From Gammaproteobacteria bacterium (GTDB lineage: Bacteria > Pseudomonadota > Gammaproteobacteria > JAJPIJ01), in contig JAJVHZ010000026.1 of the NCBI GenBank assembly GCA_022072255.1, positions 26,533-90,532 of the forward strand: DNA of 64,000 nucleotides, read 5' to 3'. The notes below the pieces were generated by a model. The model was not told where the DNA came from and did no database searches. It was given only the letters and a program-made list of their open reading frames with translations. Made by a program: the position numbers and the translations under genes. Shown one piece after another: positions 21,011 through 31,286 of the stretch. How positions within the stretch are numbered: the first letter of the stretch is position 1; every line of letters begins with the position of its first letter.

Positions 21011-22420
21011 TCAGGCCGGCAGCCTGCGTATGGTCTCGATCGCGCGGGCCAGGCGGCCCAGGACGCGCTCGCGGCCAATGAGTGCGACGGTGGCGTCGAT
21101 CGGGGGCGACACTGTGCCGCCGGTGACGGCCACCCGTAATGGCTGGGCGAGCTTGCCGAGCTTGAGTCCATGCACATCCGCGACGCCGGCCACCGCCTCG
21201 TGGACGCCGGCTGCGGACCACGGCTCGAGCTTGGCCAGCCGCGACTGCAGGGCCTCGAACGCCGGCAGCACGGCGGCGGTCAGGTGGGTGCGCGCCGCCT
21301 CTTCGTGGTAGTGCCCGAAATCCGCATAGAAGCAGCGGCAGGCCGCGGCCATCTCCACCAGGGTCTTCGCGCGCTCGCGCAGCGCCTCGACGACCTCGAT
21401 CAGCGACGGACCGTTCTCCGGATTCAGTCCGATGCGGCGCACGTAGACCTCGAGGCGACGTGCGACGACGGCGACCGGGAGGGTCTTGATGTAGTGCTGG
21501 TTGAGCCACAGCAGCTTCTCGGGATTCACCGCCGCCGCCGACTTGTTCACGTGCGCAGCATCGAAGATCTCGGTCAGCTCCTCGATGGAGAACACCTCCT
21601 GGTCGCCGTGCGACCAGCCGAGGCGCACCAGGTAATTGAGTAGCGCCTCCGGCAGTATGCCCTCCTTCTCGCATTCCATGACGCTCACCGTGCCGTGGCG
21701 CTTGGAGAGCTTCTTGCCATCCGGCCCGAGAATCATCGGTACGTGCGCGTACAGCGGCGGTGTGGCGCCCAGCGCCTGCAGTATGTTGATCTGCCGCGGC
21801 GTATTGTTGAGATGATCATCGCCGCGGATCACGTGCGTGATGCCCATGTCCATATCGTCGACAACGACGGTGAAGTTGTAGGTCGGCGTGCCGTCGCCGC
21901 GGGCGATGATGAGGTCGTCAAGTTCGCTGTTCTGAAAGACCACGCGGCCATGGATCTGGTCGTTCACCACAACCTCTCCGTCGAGCGGATTCCTGAAGCG
22001 GACCACCGGTTGCACGCCGGAAGGCGGAGGATCGGTGCGGGCGCGGCAGCAGCCGCTGTACCGCGGCTTCTCCTTGCGCGCCATCTGCTCGGCGCGCATC
22101 GCCTCGAGCTTCTCCTTGGAACAGTAGCAACGGTAGGCCGTGCCGGCCTCAAGCATCTGCCCGATGACTTCACGATAGCGATCGAAGCGCTTGGTCTGGT
22201 AGTAGGGCCCCTCGTCGTAGTCCAGGCCCAACCAGTCCATCGATTCGAGGATGGCGTCCACCGCCTCCTGCGTGGAGCGCTCGATATCGGTGTCCTCGAT
22301 ACGCAGGATGAAGGTGCCGCGGTAGCGGCGGGCGTACAGCCAGGAGAACAGCGCCGTGCGCGCGCCGCCGATGTGCAGGTAGCCCGTCGGGCTTGGGGCG
22401 AACCGGGTTCTTACTGTCAT
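21011..22420 (-). CDS. gltX: Glutamyl-tRNA synthetase
   Basis: Charges tRNA-Glu with glutamate; class I synthetase. 469 residues, the family length. The HIGH-type motif is [18 protein letters not shown] near the N-terminus and the KMSKS-type motif is [13 protein letters not shown] near residue 240. A zinc-binding stretch CYCSKEKL...YSGCCR is present around residues 98-126. The C-terminal anticodon-binding region ends ETIRRLPA. The gene is followed on the same strand by tRNA-Ala and tRNA-Glu. Confidence 0.97.
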   Translation of the reverse strand: MTVRTRFAPSPTGYLHIGGARTALFSWLYARRYRGTFILRIEDTDIERSTQEAVDAILESMDWLGLDYDEGPYYQTKRFDRYREVIGQMLEAGTAYRCYCSKEKLEAMRAEQMARKEKPRYSGCCRARTDPPPSGVQPVVRFRNPLDGEVVVNDQIHGRVVFQNSELDDLIIARGDGTPTYNFTVVVDDMDMGITHVIRGDDHLNNTPRQINILQALGATPPLYAHVPMILGPDGKKLSKRHGTVSVMECEKEGILPEALLNYLVRLGWSHGDQEVFSIEELTEIFDAAHVNKSAAAVNPEKLLWLNQHYIKTLPVAVVARRLEVYVRRIGLNPENGPSLIEVVEALRERAKTLVEMAAACRCFYADFGHYHEEAARTHLTAAVLPAFEALQSRLAKLEPWSAAGVHEAVAGVADVHGLKLGKLAQPLRVAVTGGTVSPPIDATVALIGRERVLGRLARAIETIRRLPA

Positions 22421-22456
22421 GCGGATGTGGGGATCGTTGGCGAATTAAGGCGCGGC

Positions 22457-22462
22457 AGTATA
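22457..22462 (-). promoter_or_regulatory. Candidate -10 box for gltX
   Basis: TATACT on the minus strand, 37 bases before the gltX ATG. A weak -35 (GGTCAA) sits 17 bases upstream of it. It overlaps the upstream side of the tRNA-Val promoter, so the two divergent promoters are back to back. Confidence 0.45.
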
Positions 22463-22479
22463 TCAGCCCGGCATCGCGA

Positions 22480-22508
22480 TTGACCGGGAACTGCCCCGAC
22501 CGTAATAT
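22480..22508 (+). promoter_or_regulatory. Sigma70 promoter of tRNA-Val
   Basis: TTGACC, a 17-base spacer and TAATAT, with the tRNA 5' end 14 bases after the -10. The spacing and hexamers are close to consensus. Confidence 0.75.
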
Positions 22509-22521
22509 CTCCCTCCCCAGT

Positions 22522-22596
22522 GCGCGGTTAGCTCAGCGGGAGAGCACTGTCTTCACACGGCAGGGGTCACTGGTTCGATCCCAGTACCGCGCACCA
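22522..22596 (+). tRNA. tRNA-Val (anticodon CAC)
   Basis: 75 nt with encoded CCA. Acceptor GCGCGGT pairs with ACCGCGC, D arm AGCTCAGCGGGAGAGC, anticodon loop TTCACAC giving CAC, and T arm CTGGTTCGATCCCAG. It reads the GUG codon. It is preceded by its own promoter and followed by a LysR gene. Confidence 0.95.
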
Positions 22597-22682
22597 ATTC
22601 CTTCCCCGCATCCTGACCGGAATCAGCATCGATACCGCATACGGCGTGGTAACGGTTCGACTACCTCGAAGAAGCGATTATC

Positions 22683-23588
22683 ATGGACAAGTTCGATTGC
22701 ATCCGCACCTTCGTCCGCGTGGCGCGCAGCGGCAGCCTGACCAACGCGGCCAGCCAGCTCGGCATCTCGCGTTCGATGGTCACCAAGCAGCTCAAGCAGC
22801 TCGAGGACCAACTCGGCGTGCGCCTCCTGCACCGAACGACGCGATCGCTCAGTCTGACCGATATCGGCGAGACCTACCTGGAGAGGTGCGCGCAAATTCT
22901 GGAGGACCTCGACGACGCCGAGCGGCAGGCCACCAACTCGACCTCCGTCCCGCGCGGTACGCTGAACGTCGCCGCGCCGCCATCGTTCGGCCTGCTCCAC
23001 GTCGCGCCGGCCGTGGCCGACTTCCTCATGGCTTATCCGGAGGTCGATGCCTCGCTCACGCTGAGCGATCACTGGCTCGACCTCGCGGCCGAGGGACTGG
23101 ACATCGCGTTCCGCCTCGGCGACCTCAAGGACTCCGGGCTCATCGCGCATACCCTTTCGCACGCGCCGACGCTCGTCTGCGGGTCGCCGGCCTACTTCCG
23201 CAAGCACGGAAAACCGCAGCATCCCAACGATCTGCTCAAGCACAATTGCCTGCGCTGGCGTTCCTCCCCGATGCATCAGGACGTCTGGACCTTCAGGTCC
23301 GGCAAGGAGCTCATCGAAGTGACGGTCAGCGGCAGTCTCGAGTCCAACGTCGCCGACGTGCCGCGCGTGGCGGCCAAGCAGGGGCTCGGCCTCATCCTGC
23401 AGGCGGCCTACATGGTAGGCAGGGAATTGCGTAATGGGGAACTCGAGCCGGTGCTCACCGATTACGAAACGCCGAGCATCGGCGTGCACGTGGTCTATCT
23501 GAACCGCCGCCACCTGCCGGCCAAGGTGCGCAGCTTCGTCGAGTTTCTGAAGGAACGTTTCAGCGGCAGGACCTACCTCGAGGATTGA
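22683..23588 (+). CDS. LysR family transcriptional regulator
   Basis: 301 residues, standard LysR size. The N-terminal winged helix-turn-helix spans about residues 2-60 (SLTNAASQLGISRSMVTKQL), followed by a substrate-binding domain of two alpha/beta lobes. The body resembles the CrgA/DmlR-like branch (LDIAFRLGDLKDSGLIA; LGLILQAAYMVGRELRNGEL). The gene converges on leuD and sits after tRNA-Val, so no divergent target gene is present next to it; its regulon cannot be inferred from context. Confidence 0.93.
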   Translation: MDKFDCIRTFVRVARSGSLTNAASQLGISRSMVTKQLKQLEDQLGVRLLHRTTRSLSLTDIGETYLERCAQILEDLDDAERQATNSTSVPRGTLNVAAPPSFGLLHVAPAVADFLMAYPEVDASLTLSDHWLDLAAEGLDIAFRLGDLKDSGLIAHTLSHAPTLVCGSPAYFRKHGKPQHPNDLLKHNCLRWRSSPMHQDVWTFRSGKELIEVTVSGSLESNVADVPRVAAKQGLGLILQAAYMVGRELRNGELEPVLTDYETPSIGVHVVYLNRRHLPAKVRSFVEFLKERFSGRTYLED

Positions 23589-23606
23589 TATCCCTGCCGG
23601 CTCGAC

Positions 23607-24257
23607 CTATGTGCGCGTCTGCCGATACAGCCATGGCGCCTCCGAGGCGCGGCGCGCCTCGTAGCGACGGATATCCTCGGCATACTGCAGCGTCACACCG
23701 ATCTCATCGAGCCCCTCGACCAGCCGGTGCTTGAGGCTCGGCGGAAATTCGAACGTGCACACGAGACCCGAGCCGGTCCTGACGGTCTGCGCCGGGAGAT
23801 CGACCGTCAGTGCATAGCCCGGCTGCGCGAAAACCTCCCTGAACAGGGTATCGACCTGCGCTGCCGGAAGCGTCACGGCCAGGAGACCGTTCTTGCTGCA
23901 ATTGCTGAAGAAGATGTCGGCGAAACTCGGTGCGATGACGCACTGAATACCGAAGTCGAGCATCGCCCACGGCGCGTGCTCACGCGAAGAGCCGCAACCG
24001 AAATTCTCGCGCGCGAGCAGGATGCGCGCGCCACGATACCGCGGCTTATTCAGCACGAAATCGTCGTTCAGCGGCCGCTTGCTGCAGTCCTGCCCCCACT
24101 CGCCGCGATCGAGGTAGCGCCACTCGTCAAACAGATACGGTCCAAATCCGGTGCGCCCGATCGCCTTCAGGAACTGCTTGGGAATGATCTGGTCGGTGTC
24201 TACGTTCGGTCGGTCCAGGGGCGCGACGATGCCCTCGATTTGCCTGATGGGTTGCAC
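23607..24257 (-). CDS. leuD: 3-isopropylmalate dehydratase small subunit
   Basis: Small subunit of isopropylmalate isomerase in leucine synthesis, pairing with LeuC. I use the GTG at 24257 because GGAG lies 7 bases upstream and it gives 216 residues beginning [28 protein letters not shown], as in the family. Other marks are [19 protein letters not shown] sequence (here HAPWAM), [19 protein letters not shown] and the C-terminal RRYEARR. leuC is on the same strand but about 3.7 kb upstream, with two kinase-like genes between them. Confidence 0.96.
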   Translation of the reverse strand: MQPIRQIEGIVAPLDRPNVDTDQIIPKQFLKAIGRTGFGPYLFDEWRYLDRGEWGQDCSKRPLNDDFVLNKPRYRGARILLARENFGCGSSREHAPWAMLDFGIQCVIAPSFADIFFSNCSKNGLLAVTLPAAQVDTLFREVFAQPGYALTVDLPAQTVRTGSGLVCTFEFPPSLKHRLVEGLDEIGVTLQYAEDIRRYEARRASEAPWLYRQTRT

Positions 24258-24375
24258 GGGAAGCTCCAGCGTCCGAACGCCGGGTCGCGGGCGGACACGG
24301 CGCGTGTGAATCGGGGAGTTCCTTTCTACCGAATGCCGGGCCGCGCTGCAAGCGCGGCGCGCCGGGCCGAAACGC

Positions 24376-26541
24376 CTAGCGCTGGCCGCCGAGGCGATCA
24401 GGGATCTGTTCGGCTCGGCTGGGTGGTCGCGGCGGGCGTGCCTGGTTGCTCTCGAGGAAGTCCTGCACCCGGTCGTAGAGCCCGCTGTGCCATTCCGCCG
24501 CGACGGTCTCCTCCGCGCTTCGGCGAGGCGACTGTTGCTGGCGCGCCTCCAGCTCCCGGCGGAGCGTCTGAACCCTGGCATTGTCCGGGGCGATCGACTG
24601 CGCAAGCTCCAGATAGCGGCGCGCGGTGGCGAGCTGTCCGCGGGCAAGCGCGGTGCCCGCCAGATCCACGTACCGGTCGCTCACGGCGCCCAGGCCCTGC
24701 CGCGCCGCATCGTTGCCCGGATCGAGCGCGAGGACCGTCTCGTATTTCTCCACCGCGTTGCTGCCGCGCGGGGTGGTCAGTCGCAGCCCGGCCACATCCC
24801 TGGCGGCCGCAGCCAACAGGACTTCGATCTCCGCCTTCATGGAGGCATCCGGCGGCGGCGGGCTGATCGCTACGGCGGGCGGTGGGGCCGGCACCTCAGG
24901 CAACGGTGTGCCGCGGACATCGGGCTGCTCGAAACTGGGCGGCAGAGGCGTTGCGGCCGCCACAGCCTCCGGCGCCGTGCGGGCGACCGGCGCGGGAACG
25001 TCGACCACCGGGGGGGTGGGCGGCGACGGCCGAACCACCGCGGTCGACGGCACGGGTGTGCGCGAGTCCAGCCTCCACATCACCACGCCAAAAACGATGG
25101 CTACGATCGCGGCGGCCGCGACCCACCTCGTCAGGCGATCCAGTTCCAGTGCAGCCTCCGACTCGGCGGACCCCGCGGGCGTCATGGGCTTCGTGCATGC
25201 CTGCGGTCGCGGGTCTGGAAGCCGTACGGACACCGCGCCAGGAGCGTCCTGGCTGTCCGACGCCGACGCGCTGCTCGCACCTTCGATCTGTTGCGGGGAT
25301 GGGGTGGCGGACGGGGGCGCGCCCTCGGGCTGTCGCGACCCCACGATTGCGAGCGCGACCTCCGCGCGCGGCGGTTCGGACAGGACGTCGCTCTCAGCCA
25401 TGTCGCCCAAGGCCTCTGCTTCATTGCGGTCAAACGAACTCGCGCCATCGGAGCGACCCGACAGAGCTTCAGCCGATTCGGCATGTGCCAGAGACACCGC
25501 TTGCAGCGACTGTACGGGCGGGTCAGGCGGATCAGATGCCACTTCGTCCTCCCGGCGTGGCGCCATTTCCGCGCTCTGCACGACGTGGACTTCGACGTCG
25601 ACAGAATCAGTTTCCGTATCCACGGTTGCGGGGTACGCTCCCCGAACCTCCGCTGGCGCAGCTGCCGCCGGCCCAGCGTTTGTTTCTTCCGGCTGCACGG
25701 GACCCACCGGCAGTTCCGGGGCGGGCGCCTCCCGCAGCAGGGCGTCGATCTGTTCGGACCACTGCGCCGTGACCGGCGCGACATCGTCCGGCTGCACCGA
25801 GATTCCCCGGCGCATGGCGTCGACCACCCGCGGCGAACAGGTGGCGCCCAATCGCTTGGCGACCCTGAACAGCATGGCTGCCAGCGCGTGTATATCGGTC
25901 CATGGACCGGCCGAACCGTCGAGCTTCGTCGGATCGAGCTCCGGGCTCCCGGTTCCGATGGCAAGCCGTCGTCGCAGCAGTCCGACCCGTGCGGCGCCGA
26001 AATCTAGCAGGACCGGCGTCCCGTCCGGACGCAACTTGACGTGCGCCTCCTTGACGTCGCGGTGAATGAGTCCGGCGCCGTGCAACGTCTTGCATGCATC
26101 GATCAACGAGACCGCGATCTTCAGCAGTGCCCACTCGGTCAGCGTCGGCTCGCGATTCAGGGCCTCCGCCAGCGACGGACCGTCCTCGTAGGACATGACC
26201 ATGTGCACGGTGCCATTGGCGTCGAATACATCGCGAACCGCGGCGAGGCTTGGATGCTGAATGTGCTGCAGCGCCCGGGCGTCGGCGCGGAAGCGCTCCA
26301 TGCCGAACTCGTAGTCGCTCTCCTCCAATTCCGAGATCGGAGACACCGAGTGATCCGGGTTTCTGAGTGCATAGGCGGCGGGCAGGTATTCCTTGATGGC
26401 CACCATCGCGCCGGATGCCGGGTCTGTGGCCTGATACGTCAGACCGAACGGCCCCTGCCCAAGGAGGGACACGACCTGATAAGGGCCGAGCGTGGTACCG
26501 GGAGGCAGGGCACGGGGACTCACGATAAAAACTCCGGTCAT
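24376..26541 (-). CDS. Ser/Thr protein kinase-like membrane protein with altered catalytic loop
   Basis: 721 residues from the ATG at 26541. The N-terminal kinase domain (about residues 15-260) has the Gly-rich loop [13 protein letters not shown], the VAIK lysine followed by EYLPAAYA, the HRD aspartate in [13 protein letters not shown] and the DFG of LLDFGAAR. The Asn of the HRDxKxxN loop is replaced by His, so a metal-ligand residue is missing and activity is uncertain. A long Glu/Ala/Pro-rich linker follows, then one membrane segment at about 470-490 and a periplasmic Pro-rich part with TPR-like helices (about 600-690). It follows the pseudokinase gene by 224 bp and precedes leuD by 118 bp. 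Confidence 0.85.
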   Translation of the reverse strand: MTGVFIVSPRALPPGTTLGPYQVVSLLGQGPFGLTYQATDPASGAMVAIKEYLPAAYALRNPDHSVSPISELEESDYEFGMERFRADARALQHIQHPSLAAVRDVFDANGTVHMVMSYEDGPSLAEALNREPTLTEWALLKIAVSLIDACKTLHGAGLIHRDVKEAHVKLRPDGTPVLLDFGAARVGLLRRRLAIGTGSPELDPTKLDGSAGPWTDIHALAAMLFRVAKRLGATCSPRVVDAMRRGISVQPDDVAPVTAQWSEQIDALLREAPAPELPVGPVQPEETNAGPAAAAPAEVRGAYPATVDTETDSVDVEVHVVQSAEMAPRREDEVASDPPDPPVQSLQAVSLAHAESAEALSGRSDGASSFDRNEAEALGDMAESDVLSEPPRAEVALAIVGSRQPEGAPPSATPSPQQIEGASSASASDSQDAPGAVSVRLPDPRPQACTKPMTPAGSAESEAALELDRLTRWVAAAAIVAIVFGVVMWRLDSRTPVPSTAVVRPSPPTPPVVDVPAPVARTAPEAVAAATPLPPSFEQPDVRGTPLPEVPAPPPAVAISPPPPDASMKAEIEVLLAAAARDVAGLRLTTPRGSNAVEKYETVLALDPGNDAARQGLGAVSDRYVDLAGTALARGQLATARRYLELAQSIAPDNARVQTLRRELEARQQQSPRRSAEETVAAEWHSGLYDRVQDFLESNQARPPRPPSRAEQIPDRLGGQR

Positions 26542-26765
26542 TGGCCGCGGGACGCGCCGCAGCGGGGTCGATCGCCCCACGGCATCGGGCAGATCCCGAC
26601 GCGGGCACCAGGATCGAAGGTTCAGGCTGCCATGAGGAATTTACGCCCGCCAGATTTACCTGCGCTGAATGCGAGCGGTCACACACAGATGTACTGCGCG
26701 CGTCGCCGCGGCGGACCCCAACACCGATATAGCGGCTGCCCCCGGAAGCTACCGCCGATCCCGGT

Positions 26766-27659
26766 CTAACGCGCTTCAGTCCCCGGGAGCTCGCGGACCA
26801 TCTCGAATTCCCCACGCCATTCCCCGGCGCTGCGCGGCCGGAACTCCCGAGGGCCTGAGAACGCGCGCTCGACCACCCGCAGCACCGCTCGCATCAGGGC
26901 GCCATGTGGATCGTCCGGCCCGGGTTCACGCCGTGCCGACTTGCCCTTCGCCAGGCGATGCAACATCAGACCGAACGCATACAGATCCTGCGTGCGATCG
27001 GGATCAGCCGTCCCCGCGCTGAGCCGCGGATCGATGGACGGCACTGTCAGGGTCATCCTCCGGAAGTTGGCGAGCAGAGCGGCCGGTGAGTGAACGAGCT
27101 GTGGAACTTCCCCCCTGAATCGGACACTGCCCTCCGCGATATCGCCATGCACCATTCCGGCGAGGTGAAGCATTTCCAGACCGCCCAACAGCTCGAGCGC
27201 CAGGACGAGCACTTCATCCACCGGGAGACGCTGTCGGTCCGTGTAACGCTGCTCGAGGGTTGCCGTGTCACTCTCCACGGTCACCAGGTAGCCGGTGTCA
27301 TTGAGCGCCACCACATCGGCAATTTCCGCGATACTGGCATGCCGGACTGCGGCAAGCCTGCTGGCGAGCTTCAGGAATCGCTCCAGTCCCCGCGCGTACT
27401 CGGCCTCCCGGTCCGCAGACGACGGCCCGATGGACCCATTGTCGTTCCTGGCGGCACAGGCTGCGGGAAAGTACTCCCGTAACAGTACATCGCCGCTGTG
27501 GCGCACGTCGTGTGCGCGATATGAGGTCACAAAGCCATCGTAGTGGACGACGTCCAGCACGGTGTAGGTCGCCAGGCGACAGCCGGAGGCGAGGTGCATG
27601 ACCGGCGGCGTGCCGACATCGGCCCCTGCGCCCATTTGGCGGCGACGCGGCCTGTTCAT
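26766..27659 (-). CDS. Degenerate Ser/Thr pseudokinase
   Basis: 297 residues showing a protein-kinase fold without the catalytic residues. The Gly-rich loop is lost (VVHYDGFVTSYRA), the VAIK lysine becomes Arg in VLLREYFP, HRD becomes HGD in MVHGDIAEGSVRF with Ser for the Asn, and the DFG is replaced by LVHS. The alignment along KEYFP-type and C-lobe segments (TQDLYAFGLMLHRLAKGK) shows common descent with the next gene and with the kinase at 61715. There is no membrane segment. It is probably a regulatory or scaffold partner of the adjacent kinase-like protein; that role is inferred from pairing only. Confidence 0.8.
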   Translation of the reverse strand: MNRPRRRQMGAGADVGTPPVMHLASGCRLATYTVLDVVHYDGFVTSYRAHDVRHSGDVLLREYFPAACAARNDNGSIGPSSADREAEYARGLERFLKLASRLAAVRHASIAEIADVVALNDTGYLVTVESDTATLEQRYTDRQRLPVDEVLVLALELLGGLEMLHLAGMVHGDIAEGSVRFRGEVPQLVHSPAALLANFRRMTLTVPSIDPRLSAGTADPDRTQDLYAFGLMLHRLAKGKSARREPGPDDPHGALMRAVLRVVERAFSGPREFRPRSAGEWRGEFEMVRELPGTEAR

Positions 27660-27968
27660 GGGCGGGTGCGTACTCTCGGCGAACGGTAGAACAGCATTGA
27701 CATGCCGCCGAAGTTATCAATGCGGTTTGCTGTCAGCCAGAGGCAGCCGCCATCACTGCGACTGCCTGCGCAATCCAGTTTCTCAATGGATCGCGAAAGG
27801 CGGGACAACTGCGAACTGAATAACAGTGCCTCGCATGCCGCGGCGTGGGCTCTGCGACGGCCGTTGCTCCGCGACCGTGATCCGTTCGAACTGCCCACCT
27901 CCCATGAATTGGTGAGCCGATGCGCCGAGGGCGCGCAATGCGCAGCCGATGACGCGAGCCCCGCACCG
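27660..27968. other. Intergenic region between leuC and the pseudokinase gene
   Basis: No gene is supported in these 309 bases: reading frames here are short and lack family resemblance. On the minus strand a TTGATA hexamer lies near 27722 but no good -10 follows at proper spacing, and no T-run terminator is seen after leuC. The size is enough for a separate promoter of the two kinase-like genes. Confidence 0.5.
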
Positions 27969-29372
27969 TCAGGACATATCGCGCACGTCGGTGAAATGAC
28001 CCGCGATTGCCGCCGCTGCCGCCATGGCCGGGCTGACGAGGTGCGTACGGCCCCGCGGCCCCTGGCGCCCCTCGAAATTCCGGTTCGAGGTCGATGCGCA
28101 GCGTTCGCCCGGTGAAAGCCGATCCGGATTCATCCCCAGACACATGGAGCAGCCCGGCTCGCGCCATTCGAAGCCGGCGTCCCGGAAGACCCGGTCCAAC
28201 CCCTCTACCTCGGCCTGTCGCTTGACCAGCCCGGAACCGGGTACGACCAGCGCCTGCTTCACGCCGGGCGCGACCTTGCGCCCGCGCACCACTGCGGCAG
28301 CCGCTCGCAGATCGCTCAGGCGGGAATTGGTGCAGGATCCGATGAAGACCTTGTCGATGGCGATTGCGGTGATCGGGGTGCCGGGCACCAGGCCCATGTA
28401 ATCCAGTGCCCGGCGCATGCCGTCGGCCTTGACCGGGTCGGCCTCGGCGGCCGGGTCCGGCACGCAGGCGTCCACATCCGTGACCATCTCCGGGGACGTG
28501 CCCCACGTCACCTGCGGCTTCAGCGATCCCGCGTCGATCTCCACCACGGCGTCGAATCTGGCATCGGCGTCGGAATGCAGATCGCGCCATTCCTCGACGG
28601 CCTTCTCCCACATCGGGCCCTGCGGCGCATATGGTCGCCCATACACGTACTCGATGGTCTTCTCGTCGACGGCGACGAGGCCGGCGCGCGCGCCGGCCTC
28701 GATGGCCATGTTGCACATGGTCATGCGCTCCTCGATCGACAACGCCCGCATGGTCTCTCCCGCGTACTCGATCGTGTATCCGGTGCCGCCGGCGGTCCCG
28801 ATCCTGCCGATGATGGCGAGGATGATGTCCTTGGCGGTCACGCCCTGTGGCAGAATGCCACGGACGCTGACCAGCATGTTCTTCGCCTTGCGCAGCACCA
28901 GCGTCTGCGTCGCCAGCGCGTGCTCGACCTCCGAGGTTCCGATCCCGAAGGCCAGGGCGCCGAGCGCGCCATTGGTCGAGGTGTGCGAGTCGCCGCACAC
29001 GATGGTCATGCCTGGCAGCGAAGCGCCCTGTTCCGGCCCGACCACGTGCACGATGCCGTTGCGGGGATCGCGAATGCGGAAATTCGGAATCTGCCAGGCG
29101 ACGACGTTCTGCTCCAGCGTCTCCAGCTGCTGCCGCGAGATCGGGTCCTCGATGTGGCTTTGATCATCGGTCGGAACGTTGTGATCGAAGACCGCGAGAT
29201 TGGCGTCCGTGCGCCACGGCTTGCGCCCTGCCAGTCGCAGGCCCTCGAAGGCCTGGGGCGAAGTCACCTCGTGCACCAGGTGACGATCGATGTAGATGAG
29301 CGACGAGCCGTCGTCGAAGTGGCGCACGACGTGCGCATCCCACAGTTTGTCGTAGAGCGTACGGGCAGCCAT
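27969..29372 (-). CDS. leuC: 3-isopropylmalate dehydratase large subunit
   Basis: Aconitase-family large subunit of isopropylmalate isomerase, 467 residues, the usual length. The N-terminus [16 protein letters not shown] and the motif [24 protein letters not shown] are typical. The three Cys ligands of the 4Fe-4S cluster are visible in FIGSCTNSR (about residue 347) and [11 protein letters not shown] (about 407 and 410). leuD, normally the next gene, is displaced by two kinase-like genes. Confidence 0.97.
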   Translation of the reverse strand: MAARTLYDKLWDAHVVRHFDDGSSLIYIDRHLVHEVTSPQAFEGLRLAGRKPWRTDANLAVFDHNVPTDDQSHIEDPISRQQLETLEQNVVAWQIPNFRIRDPRNGIVHVVGPEQGASLPGMTIVCGDSHTSTNGALGALAFGIGTSEVEHALATQTLVLRKAKNMLVSVRGILPQGVTAKDIILAIIGRIGTAGGTGYTIEYAGETMRALSIEERMTMCNMAIEAGARAGLVAVDEKTIEYVYGRPYAPQGPMWEKAVEEWRDLHSDADARFDAVVEIDAGSLKPQVTWGTSPEMVTDVDACVPDPAAEADPVKADGMRRALDYMGLVPGTPITAIAIDKVFIGSCTNSRLSDLRAAAAVVRGRKVAPGVKQALVVPGSGLVKRQAEVEGLDRVFRDAGFEWREPGCSMCLGMNPDRLSPGERCASTSNRNFEGRQGPRGRTHLVSPAMAAAAAIAGHFTDVRDMS

Positions 29373-29466
29373 GTCTTGAAAGCTGATTTCGGGTCGAGCC
29401 TGGTGTCAAGTCTCGCCGCCAGCGTTTCCGAGGGCGACGCGGACCGCGGCATGACAGCGGGAAGCC

Positions 29467-29475
29467 AGTATAGCA
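29467..29475 (-). promoter_or_regulatory. Extended -10 promoter candidate for leuC
   Basis: On the minus strand TGC-TATACT forms an extended -10 element, about 95 bases before the leuC ATG. There is no convincing -35. The leader is long enough for regulation, but no leucine-codon attenuation peptide was found. Confidence 0.5.
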
Positions 29476-29509
29476 CTGCGCTCCACCAGGGCCCCTGCGG
29501 CGCGCCCGC

Positions 29510-30508
29510 TCAGGGTTCGGCGATGCGGACGACGGTGCGGCCGGTCAGCGTGCCGGCCAGCATGGCATCGAACACCGCAGGCAACTCGTCGAGAGTCACC
29601 TCACGCTTTATCATCGCTGCGAGATGACGCGGCTTCAGATCGGCCGCAAGACGCCGCCACAGGCCCTCGCGCCACTCCGGAACGCAGTTGGATGCCGTAA
29701 CCCCGAGCAGGGCGATACCGCGGAGTATGAATGGAAGCACGGTCGCGTTCAGGCCGGTGCCGCCGGCCAGTCCGACCGCGCAGACGTTTCCCCAGGGCTT
29801 TACCGTGCGCGTCAGCCACGCCAGCAACTCGCCGCCCACGTTGTCGATGGCGCCTGCCCATATGGGCCGATCCAGCGGCTGGGTTCCATATGCGATCGAG
29901 TGGCGATTCAGCACCTCGGCGGCCCCCAACATGCGCAGGTAGTCGCCGTCGGCGGACTTGCCGGTAATCGCTGTCACCGAGTACCCGAGCCGTGAGAGCA
30001 CATCGATGGCGATGCTCCCCACCCCACCGGTGGCGCCGGTCACGGCGATCGGCCCCTGTTCGGGCCGCTGACCGTTCTCCTCCAGCCGTTTCACGCACAG
30101 GGCCACGGTGAATCCCGCCGTTCCCAGCGCCATGGCCTCGTAGAGCCTCAGACCATCCGGCAGGCGCACCACCCATTCCGCGGGTGCGCGAACATACTCG
30201 GCGAAGCCGCCGTCGTGGCCGGTGCCGAACTCGTGACCCGTCACCAGGACCGGGTCTCCGCCGCAAAAACGCGGGTCCGTCGAGGACTCGACCACGCCGG
30301 CGACATCGATGCCGGGGACGCGCGGGAACTCGCGAATGATGCCATTGCGCCCGGTGGCGGCGAGGGCGTCCTTGTAATTGACGTCCGAGTAGCAGGCCCG
30401 GATGACGACCTCCCCCGGCGAGAGGTCATCGAGCGTCGCCTGTTCGACCACCGCAGTGGTGCGGCCGTCGGCCTGGACGGCACGGAGTACTCTGAAGGTC
30501 TCTCGCAT
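29510..30508 (-). CDS. acuI: Acryloyl-CoA reductase (AcuI/YhdH-type MDR oxidoreductase)
   Basis: 332-residue zinc-independent medium-chain dehydrogenase/reductase. The N-terminus (VEQATLDDLSPGEVVIRACYSDVNYKDALAATG) and VPGIDVAGVVESS are characteristic of the YhdH/AcuI family, and the NADPH-binding motif is VTGATGGVGSIAIDVLSRLGY. The family reduces acryloyl-CoA to propionyl-CoA, seen in 3-hydroxypropionate or DMSP breakdown and as a detoxification step. No pathway genes flank it, so the physiological role here is not clear. It is divergent from the Sel1 gene with a 230-bp gap. Confidence 0.9.
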   Translation of the reverse strand: MRETFRVLRAVQADGRTTAVVEQATLDDLSPGEVVIRACYSDVNYKDALAATGRNGIIREFPRVPGIDVAGVVESSTDPRFCGGDPVLVTGHEFGTGHDGGFAEYVRAPAEWVVRLPDGLRLYEAMALGTAGFTVALCVKRLEENGQRPEQGPIAVTGATGGVGSIAIDVLSRLGYSVTAITGKSADGDYLRMLGAAEVLNRHSIAYGTQPLDRPIWAGAIDNVGGELLAWLTRTVKPWGNVCAVGLAGGTGLNATVLPFILRGIALLGVTASNCVPEWREGLWRRLAADLKPRHLAAMIKREVTLDELPAVFDAMLAGTLTGRTVVRIAEP

Positions 30509-30738
30509 GCTGGCGTATCGGGGTTACGTGGATGGAACTCCGGTCACCGAACCGGGCCTAATTTCGCGGCCGCCGCAAACCGGCTACACTTTGCGCCCCG
30601 CCGGGGCCGCGCCGGCGCAGCCGGTCGATGCTTGACAGGCAGGGGACGTGACGGCTACCGGGCATTAATAGCATGTCGTCAGGCTCTGACCAACCGGCTG
30701 GCCGTAACGAACTAGAGCATATCTGGGAGTCTGGAGTC

Positions 30739-31278
30739 ATGAAGAAACTGGTAGCCTTTGCCGTATTCGCCGCCGCACTGAGTTCCGTGGCTGTGGCCGA
30801 TTTCAACAGCGGCGTGGCCGCGTACATGCGCGGTGATTACAGCACCGCGGCGCAACAGCTTATCCCGCTCGCGGAGAGCGCCGACGACGGGCTGGCGCAA
30901 TATTTCCTTGGCAACATGTACGCGAAGGGCCAGGGCGTGGATCAGAGTGCCGAGCAGGCCGCCAAGTGGTATCGATCCGCCGCGGAAAAGGGTATTGCGC
31001 CGGCTCAGTACCGCCTTGGTATGGCCTATCGAGACGGACAGGGCGTGCCGCAGGACCTGGAGAACGCCTATGCCTGGCTGAAGGTGGCCGACAAGCTGGG
31101 CAGCAAGCTGGCGCCGACCGCATTGACGTCGCTCGACGGCAAGCTGTCGCCAGAGGAATTGGCGGAGGCCGAAAAGCTCGCCGCTGAATACACGACCAGG
31201 TACGGTACGCCGAAGAAGGAAGCGGACGGCAAGTCCGAGCCCATCAAGGCCGACGAGGCCGCGCTGCAGCAGCCCTGA
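30739..31278 (+). CDS. Exported Sel1-repeat (SLR) protein
   Basis: 179 residues from the ATG at 30739, which has CTGGAG 4 to 9 bases upstream. The N-terminus MKKLVAFAVFAAALSSVAVA is a clean Sec signal peptide with cleavage before DF. Two to three Sel1/TPR-like repeats follow (AQYFLGNMYAKGQGVDQSAEQAAKWY; AQYRLGMAYRDGQGVPQDLENAYAWL), then a helical Lys/Glu-rich tail. Such proteins usually act as periplasmic protein-binding scaffolds; the partner is unknown. A rho-independent terminator follows directly. Confidence 0.88.
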   Translation: MKKLVAFAVFAAALSSVAVADFNSGVAAYMRGDYSTAAQQLIPLAESADDGLAQYFLGNMYAKGQGVDQSAEQAAKWYRSAAEKGIAPAQYRLGMAYRDGQGVPQDLENAYAWLKVADKLGSKLAPTALTSLDGKLSPEELAEAEKLAAEYTTRYGTPKKEADGKSEPIKADEAALQQP

Positions 31279-31286
31279 AGAACTCG

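Noticed and set aside
27700..27968. A short plus-strand gene in the leuC-pseudokinase gap
   Set aside because: The frame there runs antisense into leuC with no family similarity or ribosome site.
30632..30637. Perfect -35 TTGACA upstream of the Sel1 gene
   Set aside because: No acceptable -10 lies 16-18 bases downstream; the AT-rich TTAAT is too far away.
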